Shown: positions 9,901 to 19,816, counted from the stretch's first letter. The stretch is 64,000 nt of DNA from Caldalkalibacillus uzonensis (GCF_030814135.1 NZ_JAUSUQ010000008.1:62001-126000), one strand, 5' to 3'. Notes: generated by a model not told the origin, from the letters alone. Translations and numbers: made by a program.

Positions 9901-11194
9901 GGCGTTCTTTTATAGTACGCTCATAGCCATGTTCAGTAGGTGAGTAAAAGCTCCTCCCGACAAGATCATCGGGAAGATACTGCTGCTTGACGTAACCGCC
10001 TGGGTAGTTGTGAGGGTATTTGTAGCCTTTACCGTGGCCCAGCTTGTGGGCCCCTTTGTAGTGGCTGTCCCTGAGATGAAGGGGGACCTGGCCGCTTTTT
10101 TCTTTTTCCACCGCCTCTAAAGCGTCATCAATCCCTTTGATCACCGCATTGCTTTTAGGTGCAGTGGCGATATAGATTGTGGCTTCAGCCAAAGGGATCC
10201 TTGCTTCCGGCATACCCAGAAAATCGACGGCATAAGCCGCTGCATGGGCCATTTGCAGGGCTCTCGGATCGGCCATGCCCACATCTTCTGCGGCATGGAT
10301 GTAAAGCCGGCGGGCAATGAACCGGGGATCTTCCCCGGCATAAATCATGCGAGCCAGCCAGTACAAAGCCGCATCTGGATCTGAACCGCGCAAACTTTTG
10401 ATAAAGGCGGAAATGACGTCATAATGCTGGTCACCGTTTTTATCATATTGGACCATGCGCTGCTGGATTGATTCCTGGGCGACTTCCAGATCAATGACGA
10501 TGCGCCCCTGCTGATCGGGTGGGGTAGTCAGGGCCGCCAGTTCCACGGCATTTAATGCATTGCGGGCATCCCCATTGGCTACATTAACAATATGATCAAG
10601 GGCTTCCGGTGTCAGGGTAACGTTTTGTTCCCCCAATCCCCGCTCCCTGTCTGAGAGCGCGCGCCGGATAATCTCCCTGATGTGCTGGTCTTCCAAAGGA
10701 TAGAGGCGGAAGATACGGGAGCGGGATAACAAAGCTCCATTAATTTCAAACATCGGATTTTCGGTGGTAGCTCCAATCAGGATAATCGTGCCTTCTTCAA
10801 TAAAAGGCAGCAAAGCGTCTTGTTGGGATTTATTAAAATGGTGAATCTCGTCGATAAACAGGACGGTACGGATCTGATGCATCTTCAACCTATCTTTCGC
10901 TTCACTGATCAACTTGCGCACCTCGGCCACACCCGAGGTAACCGCGTTCACCTGTTCAAAATGGGACTTGGTTGTGTTAGCAATCACTTTGGCCAGTGTC
11001 GTTTTGCCGGTGCCTGGGGGACCGTAAAAAATCATGGGCGTCAGCCGGTCAGCTTCAATGGCCCGGCGCAGCAGCTTTCCCTGGCCAATAATATGTTCCT
11101 GTCCTACAATATCGTCCAGGGTTCTGGGCCGCATCCGGCTGGCCAAAGGTTCTGATAGGGGATGTTGCTTATGTAAGAAATCAAATAAATCCAT
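9878..11194 (-). CDS. rarA: Replication-associated recombination protein A (AAA+ ATPase)
   Basis: RarA/MgsA acts at stalled replication forks. The 438 residues contain Walker A GPPGTGKT at 58-65, Walker B VLFIDEIHH, a sensor in GATTENP and the C-terminal tetramerisation region with the conserved KGY-type segment. The ATG at 11194 is preceded by AAAGGATGA; an in-frame ATG at 11221 lies upstream. In B. subtilis the homologue yrvN sits near cymR as here. Its last 23 bases overlap the end of the convergent ABC ATPase gene. Confidence 0.94.
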   Translation of the reverse strand: MDLFDFLHKQHPLSEPLASRMRPRTLDDIVGQEHIIGQGKLLRRAIEADRLTPMIFYGPPGTGKTTLAKVIANTTKSHFEQVNAVTSGVAEVRKLISEAKDRLKMHQIRTVLFIDEIHHFNKSQQDALLPFIEEGTIILIGATTENPMFEINGALLSRSRIFRLYPLEDQHIREIIRRALSDRERGLGEQNVTLTPEALDHIVNVANGDARNALNAVELAALTTPPDQQGRIVIDLEVAQESIQQRMVQYDKNGDQHYDVISAFIKSLRGSDPDAALYWLARMIYAGEDPRFIARRLYIHAAEDVGMADPRALQMAHAAAYAVDFLGMPEARIPLAEATIYIATAPKSNAVIKGIDDALEAVEKEKSGQVPLHLRDSHYKGAHKLGHGKGYKYPHNYPGGYVKQQYLPDDLVGRSFYSPTEHGYERTIKERLKYWRSH

Positions 11195-11348
11195 GGTTGT
11201 CTCATCCTTTCTACACACCATGTTAACTTAAATGCAGGGTGTGGTACAATAGGAGTAAAGCTTAGCCGTTCGAAGCATCAATTTAAGGCTGTCATGGTCA
11301 TTTGTTAACGGTGCTGAGCTTGCAGACCATGCAAACCGCACTGTTTCG

Positions 11349-11357
11349 TGCTATAAT
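11349..11357 (+). promoter_or_regulatory. Extended -10 promoter before the YczE-like gene
   Basis: TGCTATAAT is an extended -10 element; no good -35 is visible at the usual distance. It predicts a transcript starting near 11364, only about 37 bases before the preferred GTG start, and argues against the upstream in-frame starts. Confidence 0.6.
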
Positions 11358-11400
11358 ACAGTGGAAAAGAATGTCTGAGTTAGAGAGAGAAGGGTTGTAC

Positions 11401-12102
11401 GTGAGAGGAGAACAGTGGTGGAGAGGAAGCAGCGTATTTGTCATACGCTGGCTTATTTTTATGTTGGGCGTAATCATCATGTCTTTTGGCATTGTGCTGA
11501 TGATTAAGGCCGACATGGGCAATGCCCCCTGGGATGTGTTTCATATTGGTCTTTATTATCAGTTTGGCCTGACCATCGGCTTATGGTCGATTCTCGTTGG
11601 TATTGTCATTATTGGTCTTACATGGCTGCTGACCCGTACCAAACCCCAGGTTGGCGCCGTGATTAACATGCTCCTGGTAGGGCTGTTTATTGATTTATTT
11701 TTGTTGATCCCCTGGTTGAAGACCCCTGAGCACTGGGGAGGGCAATTGGTGCTGCTCTTGACTGGCATCGTCGTGATGGGCTATGGTGTTGGCTTGTATA
11801 TAGCCCCCCGCTGCGGGGCCGGGCCCAGAGACGGCTTGATGATCGCTATTAGTGAAAAGACTGGCTGGAAGGTGCAGTGGGTTAGAACAGGGATGGAGGT
11901 GCTGGTCTTAATTTCAGGCTGGATTTTAGGCGGTCCTGTTTTTGTGGGAACTTTGCTGTTTTCAGTGCTTATCGGTCCTGTCGTCGGTTTTTCATTGCCA
12001 CAATGCCAGGTGTTGGTTGATAAGTTAATCGGAGGTGTTTCTTTTGAAAATCTCAACAAAAGGCCAGTACGGGTTAACCATCATGATGGAATTAGCCAAT
12101 AA
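11401..12102 (+). CDS. YczE/YyaS-family integral membrane protein
   Basis: A 233-residue membrane protein with about five hydrophobic segments. It carries the family features MIKADMGNAPWDVFHIGL and APRCGAGPRDGLM. YczE-like proteins are membrane proteins of unclear role; B. subtilis YczE influences surfactin production (from memory). The start chosen is GTG 11401 with GAGAAGGG at 11387-11394, downstream of the extended -10; an ATG at 11371 is possible. Its C-terminal 20 residues are encoded in the overlap with cymR, which starts 59 bases before this stop. Confidence 0.8.
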   Translation: MRGEQWWRGSSVFVIRWLIFMLGVIIMSFGIVLMIKADMGNAPWDVFHIGLYYQFGLTIGLWSILVGIVIIGLTWLLTRTKPQVGAVINMLLVGLFIDLFLLIPWLKTPEHWGGQLVLLLTGIVVMGYGVGLYIAPRCGAGPRDGLMIAISEKTGWKVQWVRTGMEVLVLISGWILGGPVFVGTLLFSVLIGPVVGFSLPQCQVLVDKLIGGVSFENLNKRPVRVNHHDGISQ

Positions 12103-12460
12103 TTATGGTAAAGGACCTATGTCGCTGCGCAAAATAGCAGAAATCCATGATTTGTCTGAGCACTACCTGGAACAATTGATTTCTCCCTTGCGCAATGCCG
12201 GCTTAGTGAAAAGCATCCGCGGCGCCTATGGAGGCTATGTCCTGGCCAAAGAACCCCGTGAAATTACAGCTGGTGACGTCATCCGGGTGTTGGAAGGGCC
12301 CATCAGCCCGGTGGAATTTGATGAGGAAAAAGATCCGGCCAAGCGGGATCTCTGGCGGCGCATACGGGACAGCATTTCAGAAGTATTGGATTCGACGACG
12401 TTAGAGGATTTGATCAATTATAAAGATGAGGGCGAAGAAAGCTATATGTTCTACATCTAG
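12044..12460 (+). CDS. cymR: Cysteine metabolism repressor CymR (Rrf2 family)
   Basis: Rrf2-type winged-helix regulator which in B. subtilis represses cystine uptake and cysteine synthesis together with CysK. The protein from TTG 12044 is 138 residues, the same length as B. subtilis CymR, and begins with the family sequence KISTKGQYGLTIMMELA. The recognition helix region LSEHYLEQLISPLRNAGLV and the GAYGGY wing are intact. The three Cys residues of Fe-S Rrf2 regulators are absent, as in CymR. GGAGGTG at 12031-12037 sets the TTG start. It is followed by iscS, consistent with sulfur control. Confidence 0.93.
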   Translation: MKISTKGQYGLTIMMELANNYGKGPMSLRKIAEIHDLSEHYLEQLISPLRNAGLVKSIRGAYGGYVLAKEPREITAGDVIRVLEGPISPVEFDEEKDPAKRDLWRRIRDSISEVLDSTTLEDLINYKDEGEESYMFYI

Positions 12461-12489
12461 ATAGTCAACTAAGATAGGAGAGTCAGACG

Positions 12490-13629
12490 ATGCAACACAT
12501 CTATGTGGATCATGCAGCAACCACACCTGTTCACCCCCAAGTGGTCAAGGCTATGATGCCCTATATGGACAAGCAGTTTGGCAATCCGTCCAGTATTCAT
12601 GCTTACGGGCGGGAAGCAAAAGCAGCACTGGAAGAGGCCCGGCGCACGATTGCCCGCCTGCTAGGAGCAGAACCCAAAAACATCACCTTTACCAGTGGGG
12701 GAACGGAAGCAGATAACCTGGCTATTTTTGGGGTGGCTTTTGCCGCCCAAGAAAAGGGTCGCCATATCATTACCTCCCAAATTGAACATCACGCGGTGCT
12801 GCACGCCTGTCAATATTTGGAATCTGAAGGATTTGAGGTCACTTATCTTCCCGTTGATGAGACCGGCCGCGTCAAACTGGATGATGTACGGGAAGCGGTG
12901 CGGGAAGACACGATTCTGGTCAGTCTTATGTATGCCAACAATGAAACAGGAGCCGTGCAGCCGATCGAAGAGATCGGGACGTTTTTACAAGAGCAAGGCA
13001 TCATCTTTCACACCGATGCGGTGCAAGCGCTGGGCATGATTCCCTTTGATGTGTCCACCCTTCCTGTAGACCTTATCTCTTTTTCTGGCCATAAAATCAA
13101 CGGGCCCAAGGGAAGCGGGTGTTTATATGTACGGGAACAGATACATCTTCATCCCTTGCTTTACGGTGGTGCCCAGGAGCGTAACCGCCGGGCGGGAACG
13201 GAGAATGTGCCCGCCATCGTTGGATTGGCTGAGGCCTTCAAACTGGCCCACCAGGATTTAGAGGCAAAACAACAGAGATACACCCAGCTGCGTCAGGTTT
13301 TTTTGGATATCCTAAAGGAAGAACAAGTGGCGTTCCAGTTTAATGGGGAGATAGAGCATTGTCTGCCCCATATCGTCAATCTCAGTTTTACCGGTGTTAA
13401 AGCAGACGCCCTGTTAATGAACCTGGATCTGGAAGGGATTGCAGCTTCAAGCGGTTCGGCTTGTACGGCAGGCTCATTGCAACCTTCTCACGTCATTTTG
13501 GCCATGTACAGTGATGAAGATCGGGCCCAAAGCGCCATCCGTTATAGTTTTGGGCTGGGCAACACGCTGGAAGAAGTAGAGGAAGTGGCTCGGAAAACGG
13601 GCCAAATCCTCAAGCGATTAAATTCTTAA
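12490..13629 (+). CDS. iscS: Cysteine desulfurase (IscS/YrvO type)
   Basis: PLP enzyme that moves sulfur from cysteine to acceptors; next to mnmA it supplies sulfur for tRNA 2-thiouridine. The 379 residues contain the PLP Lys202 in SFSGHKINGPKG, the cofactor-contacting His100/101 in IEHHAVLH, and catalytic Cys325 in SSGSACTAGS. ATG 12490 follows GATAGGAG. Operon with cymR (29 bases upstream) and mnmA. Confidence 0.95.
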   Translation: MQHIYVDHAATTPVHPQVVKAMMPYMDKQFGNPSSIHAYGREAKAALEEARRTIARLLGAEPKNITFTSGGTEADNLAIFGVAFAAQEKGRHIITSQIEHHAVLHACQYLESEGFEVTYLPVDETGRVKLDDVREAVREDTILVSLMYANNETGAVQPIEEIGTFLQEQGIIFHTDAVQALGMIPFDVSTLPVDLISFSGHKINGPKGSGCLYVREQIHLHPLLYGGAQERNRRAGTENVPAIVGLAEAFKLAHQDLEAKQQRYTQLRQVFLDILKEEQVAFQFNGEIEHCLPHIVNLSFTGVKADALLMNLDLEGIAASSGSACTAGSLQPSHVILAMYSDEDRAQSAIRYSFGLGNTLEEVEEVARKTGQILKRLNS

Positions 13630-13641
13630 TCCGCAGCTTAA

Positions 13642-14850
<1,209 letters not shown>

Positions 14851-14900
14851 TGGTGTGGGGTGTGCCCATGACAACAGAGATAAACAGTCCATATATGAAC

Positions 14901-14934
14901 AGGCAGCCCATTGTGGCTGCCTTATCATTTTTCG
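14901..14934 (+). terminator. Rho-independent terminator after mnmA
   Basis: AGGCAGCC and GGCTGCCT form an 8-bp stem around CATTGT-type loop bases, followed by a T-rich tail (TATCATTTTT). Ends the cymR-iscS-mnmA operon. Confidence 0.75.
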
Positions 14935-15160
14935 TCTGAGTCTACCCGGCAATCCACATTTTAATCCCCAAGTCCAGCAAGAATCAATCATCGCGGACAT
15001 AAAACTGTAAGAGAACACTCTGTATAAATGTTTGAAATATATTGACTTATAGGAGCGAAATTTGTTTTAAGATATAGGGAAATCACAACAGTTAGACAAA
15101 CTAATGAATCTGAAACAGATGTCACATATGATCGAGAGGACTGAAAAAAGAAAAAAATGA
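14935..15160 (+). other. Intergenic region before the M24 gene
   Basis: AT-rich stretch without a convincing gene. TTGACT at 15042-15047 could be a -35 element, with TAAGAT at 15068-15073 as a rather distant -10 (20-base spacer). No riboswitch or strong inverted repeat was found. Confidence 0.4.
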
Positions 15161-15177
15161 AAAAAGGAGGTTTGCTC

Positions 15178-16365
15178 ATGTTGCCCTTTGAAATATCTGA
15201 ATATAAGGAAAGATTGGGGAAAACAAAGCAAACAATGGAAGCAGCAGGTATCGAAGTTTTACTCATTACCGATCCCGCTAATATGAACTATCTATCCGGT
15301 TATGATGCCTGGTCCTTTTACGTGCATCAAATGCTGGTGGTGATGACAGATGAACCTCAGCCAGTCTGGATTGGGCGTAAGCAGGATGCCAATGGAGCCA
15401 AGCTGACCACTTGGCTTGATGCCCATGACATCATTCCCTACCCTGATGATTATGTACAGTCTCCCATTAAGCATCCCATGGATTTTGTGGCTGATATCTT
15501 AAAAGAGATGGGGCAGGCCAAACGCCATATTGGAGTAGAAATGGACAGCTACTATTTTACGGCCAAATGTTTTGAACGTCTTCAAGCCGCACTGCCCAAT
15601 TCCGTATTTAAAGATGCCACACTCTTAGTCAACCGTGTGCGTTTGGTCAAGTCTGATGCTGAGATCATGTATATGAAAAGAGCATCCAAACTGGCTGAAA
15701 AAGCAATGGCTGCAGCCATTGAAGCGATTAACGACGGGGTAAGGGAGTGTGAAGTGGCCGCCAGCATCTATCAAGCTCAAATCAGTGGAACGGAGGAGTT
15801 TGGCGGGGACTATCCCTCCATTGTGCCTTTAATGCCTTCAGGCAACAAAACCTGCACACCTCACTTGACTTGGACAGACAGCCGTTACACCAACGGGGAC
15901 CTGGTCATTGTTGAACTGGCTGGATGTTACAAACGTTACCACTGCCCGATGGCACGTACGGCAGTGATTGGCCATCCTGCACCACAAGTCAAAGAAGTGG
16001 CGGATATCGTCATCGAGGGTCTTAATGTTACTCTGGAAGCGATTCAGCCTGGCATGACCTGTGAAGAGGTGGAACAGGTTTGGAAGCGCTATCTTTCTGA
16101 TAAAAAACTGGAGAAAGATTCCCGTTTGGGTTACTCCATGGGTCTCAACTATCCTCCTGATTGGGGTGAACATACAGCTAGTTTACGCCAAGGGGACTTA
16201 ACCGTACTTGAGCCTAATATGACCTTCCATCTGATCCCCGGCATTTGGCTGGATGATTTCGGGGTTGAAATCAGCGAGTCCTTCAGAGTTACGGAGAAAG
16301 GATATGAAGTCCTGGCCGACTTTCCGCGCCAATTGTTTGTCAAACCGGTGTTAAAAGCCATGTAA
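15178..16365 (+). CDS. M24 (creatinase-like) family protein resembling ectoine hydrolase DoeA/EutD
   Basis: A 395-residue protein with the pita-bread C-terminal fold and a creatinase-type N-terminal domain. The motifs NYLSGYDAWSFYVHQ, ELAGCYKRYHCPMART and GYSMGLNYPPDWGEHT are the ones I associate with ectoine hydrolase DoeA/EutD rather than Xaa-Pro dipeptidase. The metal-ligand positions of M24 peptidases are altered: the usual first Asp is Glu in VELAG, and the second Asp is missing in CPMART. No other ectoine genes are adjacent, so the substrate is uncertain. AAGGAGG at 15162-15168 supports ATG 15178. It stands alone between two terminators. Confidence 0.75.
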   Translation: MLPFEISEYKERLGKTKQTMEAAGIEVLLITDPANMNYLSGYDAWSFYVHQMLVVMTDEPQPVWIGRKQDANGAKLTTWLDAHDIIPYPDDYVQSPIKHPMDFVADILKEMGQAKRHIGVEMDSYYFTAKCFERLQAALPNSVFKDATLLVNRVRLVKSDAEIMYMKRASKLAEKAMAAAIEAINDGVRECEVAASIYQAQISGTEEFGGDYPSIVPLMPSGNKTCTPHLTWTDSRYTNGDLVIVELAGCYKRYHCPMARTAVIGHPAPQVKEVADIVIEGLNVTLEAIQPGMTCEEVEQVWKRYLSDKKLEKDSRLGYSMGLNYPPDWGEHTASLRQGDLTVLEPNMTFHLIPGIWLDDFGVEISESFRVTEKGYEVLADFPRQLFVKPVLKAM

Positions 16366-16397
16366 TTCTAGGACAATTATATATTCATTTTGCTGGA

Positions 16398-16441
16398 GGC
16401 TTTCACCTGTTTTGTTGGGCTGAGGTGAAAGCCAATTTTTG
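16398..16441 (+). terminator. Rho-independent terminator after the M24 gene
   Basis: GGCTTTCACCT and AGGTGAAAGCC form an 11-bp perfect stem with a 14-base loop, followed by AATTTTTGTTT. Confidence 0.88.
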
Positions 16442-16449
16442 TTTGGCAT

Positions 16450-16480
16450 GGTATACTTAAATACAGCAGTATTACTGCTG
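16450..16480 (+). promoter_or_regulatory. recD2 promoter with a palindromic operator at the start site
   Basis: TGGTATACT (extended -10, TATACT at 16452-16457) is followed at 16464-16480 by the perfect inverted repeat CAGCAGTA-T-TACTGCTG. The repeat lies over the predicted transcription start and so looks like a repressor operator; it could also act as an RNA hairpin at the 5' end. It does not resemble the Bacillus LexA box. Confidence 0.55.
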
Positions 16481-16506
16481 AGCTTGTGGTAAAAGGAGTC
16501 TTGACC

Positions 16507-18813
16507 ATGAATGTGATCCAGCCTTCTCTGTTTGATGAAAGCCGGCCATATATCAAGGGTAGACTGGTGTATGAAATTTTCCATAACACGGACAACCTGT
16601 ATACGGTCAGCAAAGTCAAAATTGTGGAGACAACAGAAGAGATTGATGAGAAACACATCATCGTTGTGGGGCACTATCCTTCCCTCTTGGAAGGGGAAGT
16701 GTACACATTTTGGGGACAGATGAAGGATCACCCCCGGTTTGGCCTTCAGTATCACATTGATTATTTCAGAAAAGAACTTCCCCAGGGGCGGGAAGGCCTG
16801 ATCCAATATTTATCCAGTGATCTTTTTCCAGGGGTTGGTGAAAAAACGGCTGCCCGCATTGTGGACACCCTTGGTGAAAAGGCTATTAATGTTATTTTAG
16901 AAAATCCGGACGTTTTGCGGGAAGTGCCCCGCTTAAACGAAGAACTGCGCCAAACGGTTTACCGCAGGCTGTTGGAGTATCAGGGGCTGGAACAGATTAT
17001 GGTCAAGCTGGGTGAATTTGGGATCGGCTTGTCCCTTTCCATTCAGATTTACCAAACATATGCCGAACGGGCGATGCAGGTGTTGGAAGAAAATCCTTAT
17101 CAACTGATTGAGGATATTGATGGTATCGGTTTTAAACGGGCCGATGCCATTGCCCGCGCCATGGGCGTCAAGGAAGATGCACCGGAGCGAATCCGGGCTG
17201 CATGTCACTACTTTTTGTGTGAGCAGGCCGAGCAAAACGGCCATGTCTATTATCCGCTTGATCTGTTCATTCCTGGGGTGCAGAAATGGTTAAACCAACA
17301 AGGAGAAATGGACAACACTGGTCAGCTGCAGTTGGAACATGACAGGATTGAACAACAAGTGCTGGAAATGGCCGAAGAAGGCAAATTAATACTGGAAGAT
17401 GACCGCCTGTATCTGCCTTCACTATTTTTTGCCGAAAAAGGATTTGCCAAAAAAGTGAAGCAGCTCGTGAAAAGAGAGGTTGAGCTGCCTGTCTCCCATG
17501 ATCAATTTTTGCATGCGTTGGGAGAACTGGAAGAACGGTTGGGCATTCAGTATGCGGAGAGCCAAAAGCAAGCGATTGAGCAGGCTTTGCACAGCTCGCT
17601 TATGATTCTAACAGGAGGGCCAGGCACAGGAAAAACAACGGTGATCAAAGGTATTGTGGAGCTTTATGCCCAGCTGTATCATTTGTCCCTTGACCCCAAG
17701 GAGTATGCCAGAAAGGAGGAATCTTTTCCCTTTTTGCTGGTTGCCCCCACTGGAAGGGCTGCCAAGCGCATGGAGGAATCAACGGGGCTTCCTGCCTTTA
17801 CCATTCACCGTTTGTTAGGCTGGAAAGGCGGGCAGGAGTTTGATTACTCAGAAGAGAACCCTCTTAAGGGCAAGTTGCTTATTGTGGACGAAACATCCAT
17901 GATGGACCAGTGGCTGGCCAACCAGCTGTTCCGGGCGTTGCCGGACGATATTCAGGTTATTTTGGTCGGGGACCAGGATCAGTTACCCTCTGTTGGCCCA
18001 GGACAAGTGCTCTCCGACTTATTGGAAAGTAAACAGATTCCTGTTGTGGAGCTGAAGGATGTCTTCCGCCAGGCTCAAGATTCATCCATTATTACACTCG
18101 CTCACCAAATTAAGCGGGGTAAAGTAGAGGAAGATATTACCCACCCTAAGCCTGACCGCCGCTTTTTTGCCTGCACCGTTGACCAGGTGGTCCATGTGGT
18201 CTGCCAAGTGTGCCAATCTGCTCTGAACAAAGGTTATACACCAAAAGAGATCCAGGTACTGGCTCCCATGTACAGAGGTGCAGCGGGGATTGATGCACTG
18301 AACGAAGCTTTGCAGAAAACTTTTAATCCTCCAGCCGAGAACAAGCGGGAGCTGAAAGTGAAGGACCACGTCTTCCGGGTGGGAGACAAGGTATTGCAAC
18401 TGGTGAACAACCTGGAACAGCATGTGTTTAACGGGGATATTGGCGAAGTGACAGCGATCCTGCCGGCCAAGGAGACGAGGGAGCAGGAAGACCGGTTGGT
18501 GGTGGCTTTTGACCACAAGGAAGTCAGTTACAAGAAAAGTGAGCTTCATCAGCTTACTTTGGCCTATTGCTGCTCAATTCATAAGTCACAAGGGAGCGAA
18601 TACCCCATCGTGGTGATTCCTGTTGTCAGAGCATACCAGCGGATGTTAAGGCGCAACTTATTATATACGGCTATAACCCGGGGCAGAGACTATTTAATAT
18701 TTTGCGGTGAAAAAAGCACCTTTATCGATGCCATTGCCCGCGAAGAGGTGAGCACCCGCTATACATACTTAAAAGAGACGCTGCGAGAGTGGCTCACTGG
18801 CAATCACTCCTAG
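16507..18813 (+). CDS. recD2: ATP-dependent DNA helicase RecD2
   Basis: SF1B 5'-3' DNA helicase of the RecD2/YrrC family found without RecBC; involved in fork maintenance and repair. The 768 residues include an N-terminal OB-like region and helix-hairpin-helix motifs (PGVGEKTA near 108-115, DIDGIGFKRAD near 203), Walker A GGPGTGKT at 370-377, Walker B in LLIVDETSMMD and the C-terminal UvrD-like motif VI region (NLLYTAITRGRDYLIFCG). AAAAGGAG at 16491-16498 supports ATG 16507. The B. subtilis homologue also lies downstream of mnmA. Confidence 0.94.
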   Translation: MNVIQPSLFDESRPYIKGRLVYEIFHNTDNLYTVSKVKIVETTEEIDEKHIIVVGHYPSLLEGEVYTFWGQMKDHPRFGLQYHIDYFRKELPQGREGLIQYLSSDLFPGVGEKTAARIVDTLGEKAINVILENPDVLREVPRLNEELRQTVYRRLLEYQGLEQIMVKLGEFGIGLSLSIQIYQTYAERAMQVLEENPYQLIEDIDGIGFKRADAIARAMGVKEDAPERIRAACHYFLCEQAEQNGHVYYPLDLFIPGVQKWLNQQGEMDNTGQLQLEHDRIEQQVLEMAEEGKLILEDDRLYLPSLFFAEKGFAKKVKQLVKREVELPVSHDQFLHALGELEERLGIQYAESQKQAIEQALHSSLMILTGGPGTGKTTVIKGIVELYAQLYHLSLDPKEYARKEESFPFLLVAPTGRAAKRMEESTGLPAFTIHRLLGWKGGQEFDYSEENPLKGKLLIVDETSMMDQWLANQLFRALPDDIQVILVGDQDQLPSVGPGQVLSDLLESKQIPVVELKDVFRQAQDSSIITLAHQIKRGKVEEDITHPKPDRRFFACTVDQVVHVVCQVCQSALNKGYTPKEIQVLAPMYRGAAGIDALNEALQKTFNPPAENKRELKVKDHVFRVGDKVLQLVNNLEQHVFNGDIGEVTAILPAKETREQEDRLVVAFDHKEVSYKKSELHQLTLAYCCSIHKSQGSEYPIVVIPVVRAYQRMLRRNLLYTAITRGRDYLIFCGEKSTFIDAIAREEVSTRYTYLKETLREWLTGNHS

Positions 18814-18846
18814 TCATGTTTATATGTTAAACGCCGCACACTAAAA

Positions 18847-18875
18847 ACGTACGGAAAGGGGGCTTTTCCGTGCGT
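18847..18875 (+). promoter_or_regulatory. Hairpin enclosing the start of the PRC-barrel gene
   Basis: ACGTACGGAAA (18847-18857) pairs with TTTCCGTGCGT (18865-18875) in an 11-bp stem with one T-G pair. The 7-base loop GGGGGCT holds the Shine-Dalgarno bases, and the GTG start (18870-18872) is inside the 3' arm. Translation should depend on opening this stem. Confidence 0.6.
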
Positions 18876-19367
18876 CGCGCATGTGATGTGATTGGTTCCG
18901 TGGTGATGAATATTACTTCAGGCGAAAGTCTGGGACGGGTGGCCGATCTGGTCTTTGACCGGGAAGGCCGCCTGCAGGGACTTGTGCTGGAGAAGCAATC
19001 CTGGTTTGGCAAGCAACCATTTTTGCCCACCTTACACATCCAGAGTATCGGCGAAGACCTGGTCACTGTTGCCCATCAGCTTCCAGAAGCTACTTTTGAG
19101 CCGCGTGGTGGTTGGTTGTTATTTCAGCAAGCTGAACCGCGTATGATGGGAACCCCCGTGGTAACGCCCAACGGGAAACAATTAGGTGTTCTGGAAGATG
19201 TATACTTTGATGAGCACTCGGCAACAATAATAGGGTACGAAATATCGGACGGCTTCTTTAGTGACATGTTTGAAGGGCGTCACATGATACGGCAACCTGC
19301 TAAATTTTTGTTTGGCAAAGACGCTTTTGTTGTACAGATGTCCCACGATGACGCTTTTTACCAGTAA
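18870..19367 (+). CDS. PRC-barrel domain protein (YrrD-like)
   Basis: A 165-residue protein with two PRC-barrel modules, about residues 5-75 (IGSVVMNITSGESLGRVADLVFD-type start) and 90-160 (GTPVVTPNGKQLGVLEDVYFD). PRC barrels occur in RimM and photosynthetic proteins; this class has no established function. The start is GTG 18870 with AAAGGGGG at 18855-18862. The gene follows recD2 by 56 bases, as yrrD does in B. subtilis (from memory). Its start lies in a strong hairpin. Confidence 0.85.
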   Translation: MRRACDVIGSVVMNITSGESLGRVADLVFDREGRLQGLVLEKQSWFGKQPFLPTLHIQSIGEDLVTVAHQLPEATFEPRGGWLLFQQAEPRMMGTPVVTPNGKQLGVLEDVYFDEHSATIIGYEISDGFFSDMFEGRHMIRQPAKFLFGKDAFVVQMSHDDAFYQ

Positions 19368-19399
19368 GGTCAGAAGTCGGCAGTGCAGGAGGATGTGTG

Positions 19400-19597
19400 A
19401 TGGAGTCCATCTTTTGTCCCAATTGCAGAGGAAAAGATATTGGCAAAATTGCCACTAACCAATACTATTGCTGGGATTGCTTCATTGAATTTGCCTGTGT
19501 GAACGGCAAGTACGATGTGTTTCAAATTGAAGAAGACGGTTCACTCAGCTCGCTCAATGATTTGTTTGAAGACGATGACTTTGTTCATTCCGTTTAA
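19400..19597 (+). CDS. Small zinc-ribbon protein (YrzR-like by position)
   Basis: A 65-residue protein with CPNC at 6-9 and CWDC near 24-27, a likely four-Cys zinc ribbon, followed by an acidic tail (FEDDDF). AGGAGG at 19387-19392 with a 7-base spacer selects ATG 19400. It lies between the PRC-barrel gene and a small basic membrane protein, all on one strand with short gaps, so they may be co-transcribed. The function is unknown. Confidence 0.75.
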   Translation: MESIFCPNCRGKDIGKIATNQYYCWDCFIEFACVNGKYDVFQIEEDGSLSSLNDLFEDDDFVHSV

Positions 19598-19624
19598 TGG
19601 CGGAAACAAGAGAGGGGGATTGGC

Positions 19625-19816
19625 ATGAGACGCGGAATGTTAACCTCTCTGTTGACTATGGGTGGGTTAGTCCTTGCTGTGTGGCAATGGATGAGAATGC
19701 GCTCCCGCCCAAGAGGTTTCGGACGCATCATGGCTTTGATGGGAGAGATGGGAAGAGAGATGAACCGTTATATGAATCAAATCTTGAGCATGATCAGACG
19801 CCGGGCACGCATTTAA
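19625..19816 (+). CDS. Small basic membrane-associated protein (YrzQ-like)
   Basis: A 63-residue protein with one hydrophobic segment (LTSLLTMGGLVLAVWQW) followed by an Arg/Met-rich tail ending MIRRRARI. AGAGGGGG precedes the ATG. A similar tiny gene, yrzQ, occurs near yrrD in B. subtilis (from memory). Function unknown; the positive tail would face the cytoplasm. Confidence 0.7.
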   Translation: MRRGMLTSLLTMGGLVLAVWQWMRMRSRPRGFGRIMALMGEMGREMNRYMNQILSMIRRRARI

